64,000 bases of DNA from positions 434,001 through 498,000 of the forward strand of contig JAZKJV010006054.1 in the NCBI GenBank assembly GCA_037367405.1. Reading direction: 5' to 3'. Position 1 is the first letter of the stretch; each line of letters opens with the position of its first letter. The notes under the pieces are model-generated. The model was given only the letters and a program-made list of their open reading frames with translations. It did not search any database and was not told the origin of the DNA. The translations under genes were made by a program, and so were the position numbers. This DNA comes from Ottelia alismoides. Taxonomy: Eukaryota; Streptophyta; Magnoliopsida; Alismatales; Hydrocharitaceae. Shown here piece by piece: positions 20,719 to 33,511 of this stretch.

Positions 20719-22176
20719 GACACATTTGTGATTATTTCTTAGGGTTAAATGTTTAGTTAGTAATTTTTAGGCTTAATTATTTTTTATGATTGTTTTTATT
20801 GATGTTGTCTTGCATTATGTTTCATACTTAATTAATTATTTCAATCTCTTGAGAATTTTTCTAACAAATACATTGTTTTGTAGAAGGCCCATGGAGTGAC
20901 TACTTTCGAAGGACCACGGAGGCAATGAGTTTGGAGTTGCTTGTTGGAGAGCCCATGAAGTAATTTATTTCATAGAGATTAAGCAGATTAATTAAGTTCA
21001 TTCCATTGTATTGCAATTAACTGCCCAATTACAACGGTTGTCGATTGAGATCTCGTGCATGTAAGAAAAAGGTCTTTTTAACTTTAATATTCATTGTGTG
21101 GTTGCGTCGAGAGTGGCTCTCGACTTGAGTGATGTGTTAGATCAGTGCTTTAAGCCAAATAGAAAGATCGTGGGTCATTATTGCTTGATCTATTTCGTAA
21201 TTTAGGACACACTAAACAAATCTCATAAGATTCACAATTGCAAAAATCTTAGGAGATTCCTAAATGCACATAGAATACGTTCTACTTAGTCAAATTAATT
21301 AAATTCTTCACCGCTAATAGAACTACTTCTTAGGTGCATCTTTTTTGACTTGCATCATATAGCTAGATTTATAAATTTTGTTCTGCATTCACATGGAGAG
21401 TGTTGGGAAGCGTTGTAAGTATCTCTAACGACTACATGCATTGTTGATTTCCGACAGCATTCTGTTTTTCGCTTTCTCCCCCAGTTTTCACCAACTTAAG
21501 GTTAAAGGAAAAGGGATTGTAAGTTAGTCGATGTTTGTGGTCACTAAAATTAAAGAAATAACCAAAACTCTTAAAATCGAGACTGAATTGATGCAAGTTG
21601 ACCAAAATAAATTGGAATAAAAGCAACCTTGTTTTACATGTGCATAAAGCCCTCATTTGTTTGTAGGTATTTATCAAGTGAGAGAAGGACAACATTTGGA
21701 TGAAGCCAAACCATGAATTTTCGTATAGTTTACTGGTTCTAAAAATGATTAACCAATTCTCAGTGAGGAAATACAGGTAGTTGGTAAATGTCCGGATATC
21801 CTTAGCATAGTGGAAGGTTTAGAGGACACCGTGTAAGGCCTGGTCCTCAAGTAACGGGTAGTTGTATTTCTGCGGTCCATACTTACTTCCATACTGGCCA
21901 AAAGTGGATGCAACTACTCATGAGAATCAGGCTAGTTTGTAAGGCAATTTAGGCACCCAACAGCTCGTAACTCTATCAAGATTTGTTTTTGATCACCAAT
22001 TAAAATTAACAAGATGATAAGGCCATCATCTCAGCCTCTAGAGTTAAGTTGATGAATTCAAAAGGTTTTGATATTGATTGTTTTGTGTGAGTAAACTCCA
22101 CATTTCAAGTGTCCAGTAGAACTAGATTCTCTTCTATCGAACATGCTCAAAATTTCCTACCTCCTGAAATTCGAAG
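20719..22176 (+). other. E3 leader region
   Basis: AT-rich, no credible ORF. Short matches to the E6 and E2 leaders (GGCTCTCGACTTGAGTG near 21115, CTAATAGAACT near 21313). It ends at the ATG of the gag remnant. Confidence 0.65.
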
Positions 22177-24420
22177 ATGGATCATTGGTCAGATATTTGC
22201 TCGGATTTTGTGAGCCTATCATTGAACCACCCAAATATCATGTCTTCACCGGTTCAGTCTTCTCGTTCTCCAGTCGTACCATCCCGATTTGGAAATAATC
22301 CTCTTTTCAAACCAGAGTATCTTGATTCCCTCCTTAGGGTTGGTTATACCCCAACCAGTTCCTTTCCTCCTTCTTTACACACTGAGGAAGATCATTGCCT
22401 TGGTGAGATCGACTTGATTTCATTTTCCTCTTCTACATCTAACTCCAACCATTTGTCTGATGAATGTGACGAAAACACATTAAAGAAGCCTCCTTAAAGA
22501 CAGAATGGTAATGGAGAGGAGGAAGAGCGAGAAGATCCATTGCATGGTTTATTGGCTAAGTTGGTAGAATCTGAATAAAATCAAGCACTGATGAGAGCAT
22601 AATTAGGCTAATTACAGTTGGGTAGAGATGCACCAATAGGCACGGCTTATAACCCTGGGAAATATCAAATGACTAAATGGTTAAGCTCGGTTGAACGAGA
22701 AGTCGAATATGAATTAAAGCCCCAGTTTCTTAGTCCACTGCCACATTTTCATGGGAATGCACATGAGGAACCTTTTGGTCTATACTAACCTTAGACATCC
22801 TAGGATTAGACAAGATTACATTAGGCTCAAAGCCCTCCCCTTTGCCTTAAAAGACAAGGTGGATTATTGATGAAGAACTTGGGGGTAGTGGTGATTACTT
22901 TTGCACAGTTTAAGGACCTCTTCTTGAAGAAGTTCTGCCATTTGAGTAGAACTAACTTGATGCGTTCACGCATCATGAGTTTTTCCCAACTTCCTAATGA
23001 ATCCTTTTGTGAAACATGGGAGAGATTCAAGAATCTTTTACAAAAGTTTCCTTGTCATGTCTTAGAACCTACTATCCTAGTTCAGTTAGTTTATTACAGT
23101 TTACACCCTGAAGTGCATGGTTTGGTTAGTGCTGCTTGTCGAGGCAGCTGTACGTCACCAGATACGGACACCGTCTGGAAGGTGTTTGAGAAAAATAGAT
23201 GAGATAAGTAGACCACAGACCGCAAGCAAAGGTCATCTAGAGACCCCCCTTCCATTCACATATAGTGGGGGAGTGAAGGTTAAAGTGGATCCTTTTGACA
23301 TGGGCCTTATAGCAGATAAACTCACAATAGTTGAGAGGATCAATAGGCATATTCATGTGTTGGACAACAACTTATCCAAACTACCAAAGCAGATGGTGGA
23401 TCTTTCTGAGAAGGTATCCAAGATAAGGGTACCTGTCGTGACTGCATCTGCTGCTCCAGTTTACCATGTTCATCATATTCAAGAGCAGCAGATGTTTGGG
23501 CCACCACAACCATGGGTAGAGGATCAGCCTTTAGCCCATTCTTGTCAGCAGTAGCCACTGTTTGTAGAAACCGTCATCGAGGAGCCTTCCCAAGTGTGGT
23601 AAGTAAATGGTATGTGGTACACACATGACCCTACTAGACAGGGGAGTTCTGGGGACTATTTCTCATACCAGCATCCTCAAACTTTCTATAACACATCATT
23701 TACTTCTACACCTCTTCCACCACCATAAATTCTCGATCTACTCCTTATCAGGTGCAAAGACAACAACAACAACAACAACAATACAGACGTCAACAGACAT
23801 ACCAGACGGGCCAGCAGGTTCTGCAAGTTCAACAGCATACCCAGCTGCATCAACATTCTTATAGCCATCAAGGTCATTCTTCATGTTCATCTTTTCCTTC
23901 AACTTCTTCCCAACCACACCATTCATCTTCATGTCTAGTCGATTTTCATCGATAGATCTTAGAGGAGTTGCGTTCCTATAGGAATGATGTACATGATTTA
24001 AGGGTTGACTTAAGTTGTCTATCCCATTTACATGATGAATGCATTGACCCAATTACATCCATTTTATCCCATGTTCATACTAATCCCTATAGCCTGGACA
24101 AATCATGTATACTACTCAGATTCTCACCAATATGAGCGTGAGATCTCTTTGTTTGATTATGTATCTCATATGTCTCTCAAGAGCGGAAGGATAGTGGTCG
24201 TACCTGATCGAGTTAGGAAAATGGAGAGGACGAACTCTGAAGGTCAACCTGAGGAGACTTCGGAGGAGGATGAAGCTAGGAATCTTTAAAGAGATCACCA
24301 GAAGATGAATATTTCTAGGAAGAAATCAAGGAGGAGTACAAGAGTGGAGCAGCACGCATTAGAGTTAGAATCTACGAAGGACCTTGTACCTTCGGATAAG
24401 GAGAATGCACATTCAGCATG
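22177..24420 (+). pseudogene. gag: E3 gag remnant
   Basis: Gag would form the particle that packages element RNA. Pieces: 22177-22497 (N-terminal, Pro/Ser-rich), then a broken stretch with Athila Gag features (FLSPLPHFHGNAHEEPF near 22725, IRLKALPFALKDKV near 22825). Next comes 22867-23202 with the core pattern FAQFKDLFLKKFCHLSRT...ETWERFKNLLQKFPCH, which corresponds to the plant Retrotrans_gag domain. 23117-23554 continues in another frame, followed by a Gln-rich segment from a (CAA)n run (23757-23781) and a charged tail (24032-24289). No zinc knuckle is seen. Stops near 22498, 22787 and 22870 and several frame changes make it inactive. Confidence 0.8.
23757..23781 (+). repeat. (CAA)n microsatellite in gag remnant
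   Basis: Seven CAA units encode a short poly-Gln or poly-Asn tract depending on frame. Confidence 0.85.
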
Positions 24421-24839
24421 CATTTCCTAACATGTAGTAGATAATTCAGTTGTTATTCCAATTTTAAAATATTCAAGTGTGAAAAACTCATTTTCTATAA
24501 TAAAGAGCATATTTCTGTTTATGATTCTGAGTCTTCACATCATTCTTTACCTATCCCTTTCCACCGTGCTCTTACGGTATGAAAGCGCATCGTTAATAAG
24601 ATTCAGAAAGACGATCCTGAAATGGCATGATTCTGTAGAGATAATATCATGGTTAAAGTTTCATTTGATGAATATGTGGCCAGTCATCCTTCATTCCAAA
24701 AGTACTTGAAGGTCAGATGCACAACTAACAGAGTCAGTAGGAAGAAACTAAATAGCTACATCAAAACCCCTGTTTTGTTGGTTTCCACTACATTTTATCT
24801 CAAGAACCAGAATTAGCCATAGAAGAAAAGAGATTTAGG
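24421..24839 (+). other. Unassigned gag-pol spacer of E3
   Basis: Between the gag tail and the protease. It contains one short open stretch (24479-24709) with no recognisable domain. By position it should encode the part before the protease, but stops and shifts hide any pattern. Confidence 0.5.
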
Positions 24840-27800
24840 TTCACATTATGTTGTGAGTCATATTGATGACATAGTGTTTGCACGCACTCTCCTAGACAAT
24901 TGTTCTTAACTCAACTTATTACCCTTTGCTTTATACAGAAACTGAAGTTGGGACCTTTACGTAAATCTAGAGCATCACTTCAGTTTGGAGATAAGTCAAT
25001 GAAAAAAGCTAAGGGTGAGGTCAAGAATATCATTATCTCGATTGATGGACAAGATTACAAAGTTGACTTTACTATCCTTGATATGGATATTTCCAATCAC
25101 TGAAGAGATTCACATATTATCCTTGGGAGGCCTTTCCTTAGGACCGATGGAGCTTCATTTGATTATCAGACAGGGATGATGAAATTCCGTTCTCCAGGTG
25201 GAGAGGTGGAAATACAAATGAAGTAGATGAAATGGCAGCAACCTGATTCAGAATCTAGCACATGTTTTTCTTCCCTTTCAGAGGCAGACTATGATGTGGT
25301 TAAAACAGTTGGGATTTGGGCACAGAATCCAATAGTACAAAGCAAGACCCTCTCATCTGGAGAGGATAGTATACAAAGAGCAGTTATTGATACATTCCCA
25401 GAGTTCTTGAATAATGCATCCCCTTATTCTCTTGATGACTTAGAAGTCCCTTTGGACTTGGTAGTTCCTCCTCCATTGGAACAATCAAGGTAATAGCTGA
25501 TGATTCGGATGCGACTTTGGCTGAATTATCGTCTTTCTTTGGTGATTTGACTCTTTATTCTTCAGTTCAGTTGGTGCATAACGTTGCAGACAATCTCCAC
25601 TAAGTAGCATAGATCTAGACTCAGCAGTAGTTCAGCCTAATGTACTTGATGATTCATCTTTACCAAAGTTGAAGCCATTACCTCCTACACTCGAGTATTC
25701 CTTCCTTACAAGACCAAAGAATAAGTTTCTTATCATCATTAGTTCTAAGTTGATTGCAGATCAGGAGACTAGGTTGTTAGAGGTATTAGAGAAGAACCAT
25801 AAGGCTATAGGATGGACCGTGTCAGATCTAGTGGGTATAAGCCTCGCACTTTGTTCACACCAGATTTTTGTTGAGGATAATGCTAGACTTTCCCGTGAGT
25901 TCTAGAGGAGACTTACTCCAAATATACGAGAAGAAGTCAAGAAGGAAATCGAGAAATGGTTTGGAGCGGGCTTTATTTACCCAATATGTGACTCCAAATG
26001 GGTGGCACCTTTGCATGTTGTCCCGAAGAAGTCGGGAATTCAGATGGTCACCAATGAAGAGGGAGTTGAAATTGTGACACGAGTACCTATGTCATGGCAA
26101 GTTTGTGTTGATTACAGGCGTCTGAATGCGGCGACCAAGAAAGACCACTCTCCCTTATCATTATTGATCAGATTTTGGAGAGATTAGCGGGGAAAGAGTT
26201 CTTCTATTTTCTTGACGGGTACTCTGGATACAATCGATTAGCCATCACCCCTGAGGATTGGGAAAATACCACTTATACATGCCCCTTCGGCACATATGCA
26301 TTCATACGCATGCCCTTCGGGCTATGCAATGCCTCGTGTCCATTTCAGAGATGCATGATTGTTGTATTTGCTGAAATGGTTGGGGATTTCCTGAAGGTCT
26401 TCATGGACGATTTTTCTATCCGTGGTGATTCATTTTATTAGTGCATTTGGAACGAGAACTTCAGAGGTGTAGAGAGATGAATCCGATACTCTCTTGGGAA
26501 AAAAGTCATTTCATGGTTAAGGAGGGTATTGTGTTGGGGCACGTCATCTCCAAGAAGGGAATGGAGGTTGACCCTGCTAAGGTGGACGTGATCAAGAAAC
26601 TTGATCAACCAAGCAACATTAAGTCAGTGAGGTCATTTCTAGGGCATGTCGGATTCTATAGAAGATTTATTCGGGATTTTTCTAAGATTGTTCGACTCCC
26701 GATCGAGCTTTTAGGAATAGATATTGTGTTCTTTATAGATCACAAGTGTCTTGAAGCCTTTGAGCTCCTTAAAAAAAGATCTGTGATTCTCCTATATTGC
26801 AAGCTCCTGATTGGTCTCTTCCCATTGATATGTTGATCGATGCTTCGGATTTTGTTATAGGAGCCGTATTGTAAAAGGTGAGATCAAATTCTGTTTTCTA
26901 TTCACTACGCAAGCAAAGTTTTGGATCCAACATAGAGAAATTATACAGTGATCTAAAAAGAGATGCTTATTGTAATTTGGGCTTTAGAAAAGTTCAGGTC
27001 TATTATTTTAGGCTTAAAAGTGATAGTTTATACTTATCATTCAATCATTAGGTATCTAATGGAAAAGAAGGACACAAAGGCATGTCTTCTTAGGTGGATA
27101 TTGTTACTTCAGGAGTTAGATTCGGAAATTAAGGATAAACCTGGGGTCAAAAATGTAGTGGCTCATCATCTTTCAAGGATTGAAACAAAAGATTCCCTAA
27201 TACTGAGCCTATTCAAGAAACCTTTCCAGATGAATCTATTTTTTTTGTTGACTCACTTCCATGGTATGCTAACATGGTGAACTTTATTGTCTCCAAGCAA
27301 GTTCCCCAAGGTTGGACTAGGAGCAGTAAGACCGACTCAAGCTATATTCGAGGAAATACCATTGAGAGGATCCGTTCTTTTTTTTGAAGGACAGAATTGT
27401 ATATGGAGAAGATGTATTCCTCAGGATGAATACCAGAGTGTCCTAATATATTGTCATTCACTAGAAGCTGGAGGACACCACTCCGGAGAAAGGACCTCTC
27501 ACATTGTGTTATAGTGTGGTTTTCTTTTAGTTGACCTTGTTTAGAGATGCTGCAGATTTTGTATGGTTGTGCCCTGTTTTCTAAAGATGGGAGGGATTGT
27601 TGGTTCTAGAGATGATATGACATGTATCCAGTGATTTTTTGTGATGTTTTTTATGCTTGGGGCATAGATTTCATGGGTCCCATCCCTAATAGCCAAGGTT
27701 TCAACTACATCTTGTTAGCAGTTGATTACTAGTCAAGATGGTGGAGGCTATTCCAACCCGAGCCGCAGATGGTAGGACTGTCTGCAAGTTTATTAAGGAC

Positions 27801-28549
27801 CATATTATTTCACTATTTGGGTTACCCAATGTTTTGATATCTGATGGGGGTAGCCATTTTATGAATGGAATGATGAAATCTTTATCAAAGGACAATGGAT
27901 TCGAGCACTGAATAACTAGTATTTACCACCATCAATCAAACGACATGGCAGAGGTTTCAAATAGGGAAGTGAAGAGCATCCTTCAAAAGTTAGTCCAGCC
28001 AGATAGGAGGAACTGGTCTCAGTTGTTGGACCAATTTATGTGGGCTTACAAAACAACCTATAAGACACCTCTGAGCACTTCACCTTTCAGGATGATTTAT
28101 GGCAAGCCATGTTGTTTGCCCGTTGAATTAATATACAAATCTGAATCGGCAATAAAGAAGATAAACTGGAGTTTTCACTTACGAAAGTTATGTAGAGACC
28201 TTAACTTAAATGAATTAGTGGAAATTTGTAACCTCGCATATGACAATAACATGATCTATAAGGACAAAGTTAAGAAGTGGCATGATGCACATATTAGATG
28301 CAAGAACTTTGTTCCTAGGAAAAACATGTAGTTGTATAATGCAAAGATCAAGATTTTCCATGGGAAACTTAAGTCAAAGTGGACAGGTCCTTTTATTGTT
28401 ATGAAAGTGCATGAGAATGGTAGTGTAGAGATTCCAAAGCTTTTCAATAATTCACCTTCCTTTCTAGTTAACGGGCAGTTACTTAAGCATTTTGTAGAAT
28501 CCAAGAAAAGGTTAACTCCCGTAGAGTTGATTGACTTCATGCCTATTTA
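24840..28549 (+). pseudogene. pol: E3 pol remnant (protease, RT, RNase H, integrase)
   Basis: Collinear with E1 pol but broken into many frames. Protease: DNCS then a stop then LNLLP at 24895-24924 and [19 protein letters not shown] near 25065-25145. Linker: 25227-25493. RT: 25669-26441 in four pieces, with VCVDYRRLN near 26100 and VFMDDFSIRG near 26395. RNase H: 26441-27280. Integrase zinc finger: [12 protein letters not shown] near 27450. Core: GIDFMGP near 27660, ISDGGSHF near 27838 and MAEVSNREV from 27945. C-terminus: 27945-28331 and 28332-28550 with [10 protein letters not shown]. The many stops mark an old copy. All domains are still present, so decay was by point changes and small indels. 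Confidence 0.88.
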
Positions 28550-28678
28550 ATTCAGTTTCAGATTTCTCAAGCAAGGCATGATCATCATAACAAACTCGCA
28601 TCAACAGATTCATTTCTGGGAGATTCATACTAATTTTATTCTTGTAAACTCCATTCACCTCTTACTCTTTCTTCTACC

Positions 28679-28942
28679 TACACATAGGCTATTCTCAGCC
28701 TAAGTATAGGGGGAATTATCCTTACCTTCGCCTTTGTATTTATCTTTATATCTCTACTTAGGTTTTTCACAACCTAAGTATAGGGGGGATCTTCCATGTA
28801 TATCCATCATGATTTTTTCCTTTATTATGTTTACACTTGTCTTGTTCTCGACTCAGTTCTTATGGATTGTTTTATGCTTAGTTGAGCTATGGCTTCATAT
28901 CACTTTGTGCTATGAGGACATAGCAAAAGCTAAGTATATGGG
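28679..28942 (+). repeat. Hairpin plus PPT-like array of E3 (three modules)
   Basis: Modules at about 28681-28713 (CATAGGCT/AGCCTAAG then TATAGGGGGA), 28756-28788 (ACTTAGGTT/AACCTAAGT then ATAGGGGGGA) and about 28874-28943 (TGCTTAGTTGAGCTATGG...GAGGACATAGCAAAAGCTAAG then TATATGGGGA). Same position just after pol as in E1. Confidence 0.82.
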
Positions 28943-31172
28943 GACAACCAAATATATTACATATATACTCTAGCCATAGCTCATAATTTTAATTTTTGCA
29001 AACTCTTGGGGTTATGGGTATTGTATTATATTTTTGAACTAAGTTTTGTATAAATTATTTTGAAAATTATTTTTGAAAACTATATACATATTTGACATGG
29101 TTTTCAAGTATTTTACATAGTTTGTGAAAATTCAGATTGGCATTGTTTTGAAAATCATGTAAAAAATGTTTTAAAAGCCTATATCCATGTGACGTTGTTT
29201 GCAAAATGTTTTCAAAAAAATCTTTTCAAAATCTAAGGGTCTAAATGAGACTAACTAATTAATTTCATTCAAAATCCAATAAAAATTAGAAAATTCATTA
29301 ACTCTATTATATCTCTTTAGTGCTTTAAGGTTTCTAAGAGGTTGCAATGTTTCCCTAAACTGTTTTGTCATTATCATTTATAAGTTTGTCGATCCTTAGA
29401 GTCTTTTAGAGTCTAACATCGAGAAAAATCTGAATGTCAATTCTATATTTTGGAAGATTAAGTTGATTAGGAGTTCTCTAAAAAGAGTGATGCCGATTGA
29501 GGAGGATGATCTATTGATAGAAGAATTAGATATGGAGGTACCCTTACCATTTCTTGAGGATGTCTAATCTTTGGATTCTCACATGTCCTGTAAGTTGGGT
29601 CATTCTACATTGTCTAGTTTTTCTTTTCTAAGGAATACTCAAAAGTCTGTTGCAGGATTTCAAGGTTTGATTCATCTTCCCATGATTGTGAATGATTTTG
29701 AGGCTTCCCATGTAAATATGGATATCACTTTTGAGAAAGAATGACATCATTCTAGGAGGTTCAAATTCCAAGTTGATGAATATCTTTCATATTCGGATTC
29801 TGAAGTGTTCTTTATTAGGAAGAAACAATTGAAACATAAGGCAACTTGTGCTTTTAGACCTCGAAGATCTAATCTTGATTTCTAAGGAGCTGAAGTTTGC
29901 AAAGTTGTTAAGAGTATCCTATTATATCAACGAGTCTCTCAATAATTTTTTAATTGGTGTCTTTCCCTGACCTTTTCACTATGTATTCAAGGCTTGAAAT
30001 GATATTTAACACTTGGTTTAAGGAGTCCCTAGAGATAGAGTAATCATGTATTAATTATTAGGGTCTTGGACTTAAAAATTCATACTCTCCTAGTTCGAAG
30101 ATATGCATGCTATATTTCATGTGTAATCTTCCTTAAAAGAATTTTACTATCACTCATATGCACGACTGCATTCATGATTGAGATGAGTCAAAATATCACT
30201 AAGGAGATTGGCATTGGAAGCTTGAGTTCAGACTTGATCTATATGATGCTCGAGGATGGGATAAAATTAATGACGACTTCATGAAACCTGAGTGTCGGCA
30301 TCTTAGCCAATATGGGATATGTTCTCATGCTATCTCTTGATTTTGACCTAAAGTGCCAGGATCTGATGACATAAGTTGATCAGTGTGCACCAACTTTTGG
30401 TAAAAGCAGTGGAACTAGTCAAAAACAAAGAAAAGAAAGAAAGAAATGTCGGAAATAAAAGCTCTTACCATACAAAGTCAAATATCAAAGAGCTTTCCAC
30501 CAAAGGTAAGCATTCCCAACCATTTTCAACGTTTCCACTTGGACCACCACTATTAGGACCAGGAGTCGGGCTAGCACCCAAAAAGGGATATACATCTTAA
30601 ATGCTACAAGCCTAGGTATAGAAAGTATATTAGATACTCAAAAAATAAGACACACCCCGGTGTACTCCCAAGAAAACAAGTATAGACAACTCTAACTTCT
30701 CATGACGGACACTTTGATTGGCAAAATAAAATTAAAAATTGTGTTGAGTATTGGCACTTGAGAGAACGCTGTTCCAATGAGAGAAAGAGAAAATAAGTAC
30801 ACAATCATATATCCTCCAATATCTAGCCTTCAATCTATACCATTGAAGTCTGACAAACTAAAGATACGGTGGATTGAAGCAAGATTAGATTGATTCCCTA
30901 GTGTTGAGGGTTGGGTCCCTGGGAGAGCTTCTGAGATTAGAATTTTTGGTGATATGGTGCAGTCTACACTAAGTTACTTCTTATGTATATGTATATATTG
31001 AGATTCTGACAATAACAAGAGTTGAATTCCTTTTGAGTTTTAGGATCCCTAAAATCTAGTGTTCTAAGTGAAATCAAGCCTTGTTTACTCAATTGCACAT
31101 GTCAAGGATCTCACTGATTAAACTAATTTTCTAACAAATTCTTCTATTAGCTCGAGGACGAGCTTAGCTTAA
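28943..31172 (+). other. E3 3' region: conserved block, then about 1.9 kb unexplained
   Basis: The first about 70 bases repeat the family post-hairpin block (TATATTACATATATACTCTAGCCATAGCTCA by parts). To about 29240 follow TTTTGAAAAT-type runs like those of E7 near 60120-60480. From about 29240 to 31140 the sequence matches nothing else in the window. It has short open stretches (30066-30284, 30376-30600) with no domain I recognise. The last about 30 bases resemble the hairpin before the PPT. Confidence 0.55.
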
Positions 31173-31576
31173 TGCACTTGAACATAGAAGGGAATACCTC
31201 GCTCCTCGAGGAAAGAGTAGCTAGATCAGGAATTAGAGTTACCTTGTTAGATGAGGTTGTTTCATTGCCATTTCTGATGTGGATAGCTATATTTCACTAT
31301 ATGGTACAACTAAAATTCATAGTAATTAGAATTTGTGTATGAGGACTTGTTCTGACCTGACTGTTGAGGCGGTCTGAATAGAGACTTGTGGGCTTAAAGG
31401 TTGTTAGGTCTTAGATCATATTCCCAATAAGGTTCCTCCAAATTATTAATCCAAAGGTCGGGACAAGCTCCATTTTCATCTTTTGTTCATAACCTTGGTA
31501 TGGAACCCAAAATCATTTCACTTTTGCATTTCATTTTAGTTGCTCAGGAACAAGCAAGGTTTACGTATAGGGGGTT
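31173..31576 (+). mobile_element. Pre-LTR segment and PPT, probably the continuation of E2
   Basis: GCACTTGAACATAGAAGGGAATACC onward (by parts) matches E1 5088-5488 almost base for base at the start. It ends with TTGCTCAGGAACAAGCAAGG then TTTACGTATAGGGGGT. E2 stops at 17873 exactly where this segment should begin, so it is best read as E2 resumed after the E3 insertion. Confidence 0.7.
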
Positions 31577-33010
31577 GATGAATTTGTGATTCGTCACTCT
31601 AAAAGTTGAAAATATAGTTTCATTCCTAATTAGTTAGCTGCATTCACTTTTTATTTTGCATTATTATCATTCTTGCACTTAAAATTAATATATGCATTTT
31701 AGCATGCATTGTTTACATTAAATAAAAAGCCAAATTCCCTTGTAAATATCGCATGTATTATACCATATCTTTCCCTATTTTTATTTATTTTTCACTAATT
31801 CATAATTGAATAAAATCAACTATATAGTGTATTGATTATTAACACTAATAAATGAATAATACCAAAAAATACTAACTTGTAAAATTGACCAACAAAAATC
31901 AAACCCTAGTTTGAGACTAAAAATCTTAAAACATGAATATCTCTCATACATTCTCCTATGGAACCCTACTTACTTTTGAATTAATGTACGTTCAATTACC
32001 TTGAAAACATGACTAAATTTAAAAGAATCAGGGTTCGTACGTCAAACTTGGATTTTGGACCCCTATTGTATATTGTACATATTGACAATTGATCTTATTA
32101 TTTTATGTACAAGATAATCCTTTTTTATTTATTTCTATTGCATTTATATTCCTTGATTGTTTTTAAATAAAATATGTAAAAATTTAAAAAATTGAAGCAA
32201 AAATCAAAGAAATTAAATCAAACCGAGTATGTATATATAGTATGTACACTTGTCATCTTTATTTTATTTCTTTATTTTATTACTTATTAAAAATCTAAAA
32301 ACTGATTAAGTTGTAAATATTTATCTTACATTTCACATAACTTGATTTGATTTTTTTATCTTATTTTAAAAATGACAAAAAATCGTAAAACATAAAAATG
32401 TGGTATTTTATATCTATACAGTACACCAAAATACTTTATGTACATATTGAAGGATATGGAGAGATCCTCAAGCGCATCACAGAAGCGTGAGCGTCGTATC
32501 GGATACGACGAAGAACGACTAGTCGCACTAGTTGTTCGGTACAGTGGAATTTAAAAAATTTATTCGATGAAACCACATGATCCAAGAACCATTCTCGGAT
32601 CGTTTCATCTATAACCACAACAAGTATAATGCAATACCTCTTGAAGCGTGGTTGATCGAGTCTCTAAGAGAAGAGACCTCCTGTCTCAAGTCCGATCGTC
32701 GGAGAGATCGCTTGCGAGCGCGGGGATGAACCGCGGTGTCCTCGCAATCCAAGAAGTTGATCCAAGCGCGGTTGCTCCTGATCTCGTCGCACGAGATCGA
32801 ACGTCTCCTTCGCGGGCGAAGCACTTGAAGTAGACGGAGAACCGCAGAGCGTCGAAGCGGTAGCACGAAGGTGAGGGCGACGACGATTCCCTCCACTAAG
32901 GTGGACGGCCACCAAGAGGAAGGGGGAGAGAGGGCTGTCGAGTATGAGAGAAAGAGAGAGAGAGTTTTTCTACAATAGCATGTGTAAAGAGAGAGCCAAG
33001 AATGCCTCTC

Positions 33011-33020
33011 TATTTATAGG
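33011..33020 (-). promoter_or_regulatory. TATA box of the solo LTR
   Basis: CCTATAAATA on the minus strand, followed by AGAGAGGCATTCTTGGCTCTC, a pyrimidine-rich context typical of a plant pol II start. Confidence 0.65.
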
Positions 33021-33252
33021 GTTTTGGGATCCATGGATCTCAATCCATGTGTCATATAAAATCAATGGTTGAGATTGATTTATGACAATCCAATGGTCAA
33101 GATTGTTGTTGGTAAAAGCCAACAACTTGTGATTTAATTTTGATTAAATATATTTGATAAATCAAATATATATTAATACCAAATTAAACCAACTAAATAA
33201 GGAGTGAAAAAATAAATGAGAGCCACCTTCCCTAATGGGAGGAGTGGACGGC

Positions 33253-33511
33253 CACCAATTCCATAAAGGAATTGGTGCCGCCACCTCTTCCCGTATGGGG
33301 AGGGCAATCCCATGGATTCCCATGGGATTGCATATCTCCTTGTTTTTCTCTCAACTTATTTTCCAACAATTATTCACCAAAAAATAATTCTCAATTAATT
33401 TTGGGAATATTGCAATCTTGATATTGGAATATTGTGAATCGCATTCACAACCCAAAACAAAATGTAATTTACATTTTCAATTAATTAAACAATGTGTATC
33501 CAATACACATT
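33253..33511. repeat. Run of short perfect inverted repeats in solo LTR
   Basis: CACCAATTCC/GGAATTGGTG (33253-33277), AATCCCATGG/CCATGGGATT (33306-33329), TTGTGAAT/ATTCACAA (33432-33450), AAAATGTAA/TTACATTTT (33459-33477) and AATGTGTAT/ATACACATT (33491-33511). Similar small palindromes continue to about 34770. Confidence 0.85.

Larger units (their letters stand above)
17874..31172 (+). mobile_element. E3: degenerate Athila-like element without recognisable 3' LTR
   Basis: 5' LTR (17874-20695), tRNA-Asp-type PBS, leader, gag, pol and hairpin array all lie on the plus strand in canonical order. Gag and pol carry many stops and frameshifts. The element seems to end at about 31172 inside its own PPT-proximal hairpin (CTCGAGGACGAG then GCTTAA). 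There the sequence changes to GCACTTGAACATAGAAGG, which continues E2. The left target copy would be GTAGG (17869-17873); no right copy is seen. Confidence 0.72.

Noticed and set aside
29240..30600. Env-like ORF of Athila
   Set aside because: Position fits, but no signal peptide, transmembrane segment or sustained frame could be seen; left as unexplained.
32609..32915. Open frames within the solo LTR as host exons
   Set aside because: They sit between the LTR TATA box and the LTR end and lack splice-linked partners or domains.
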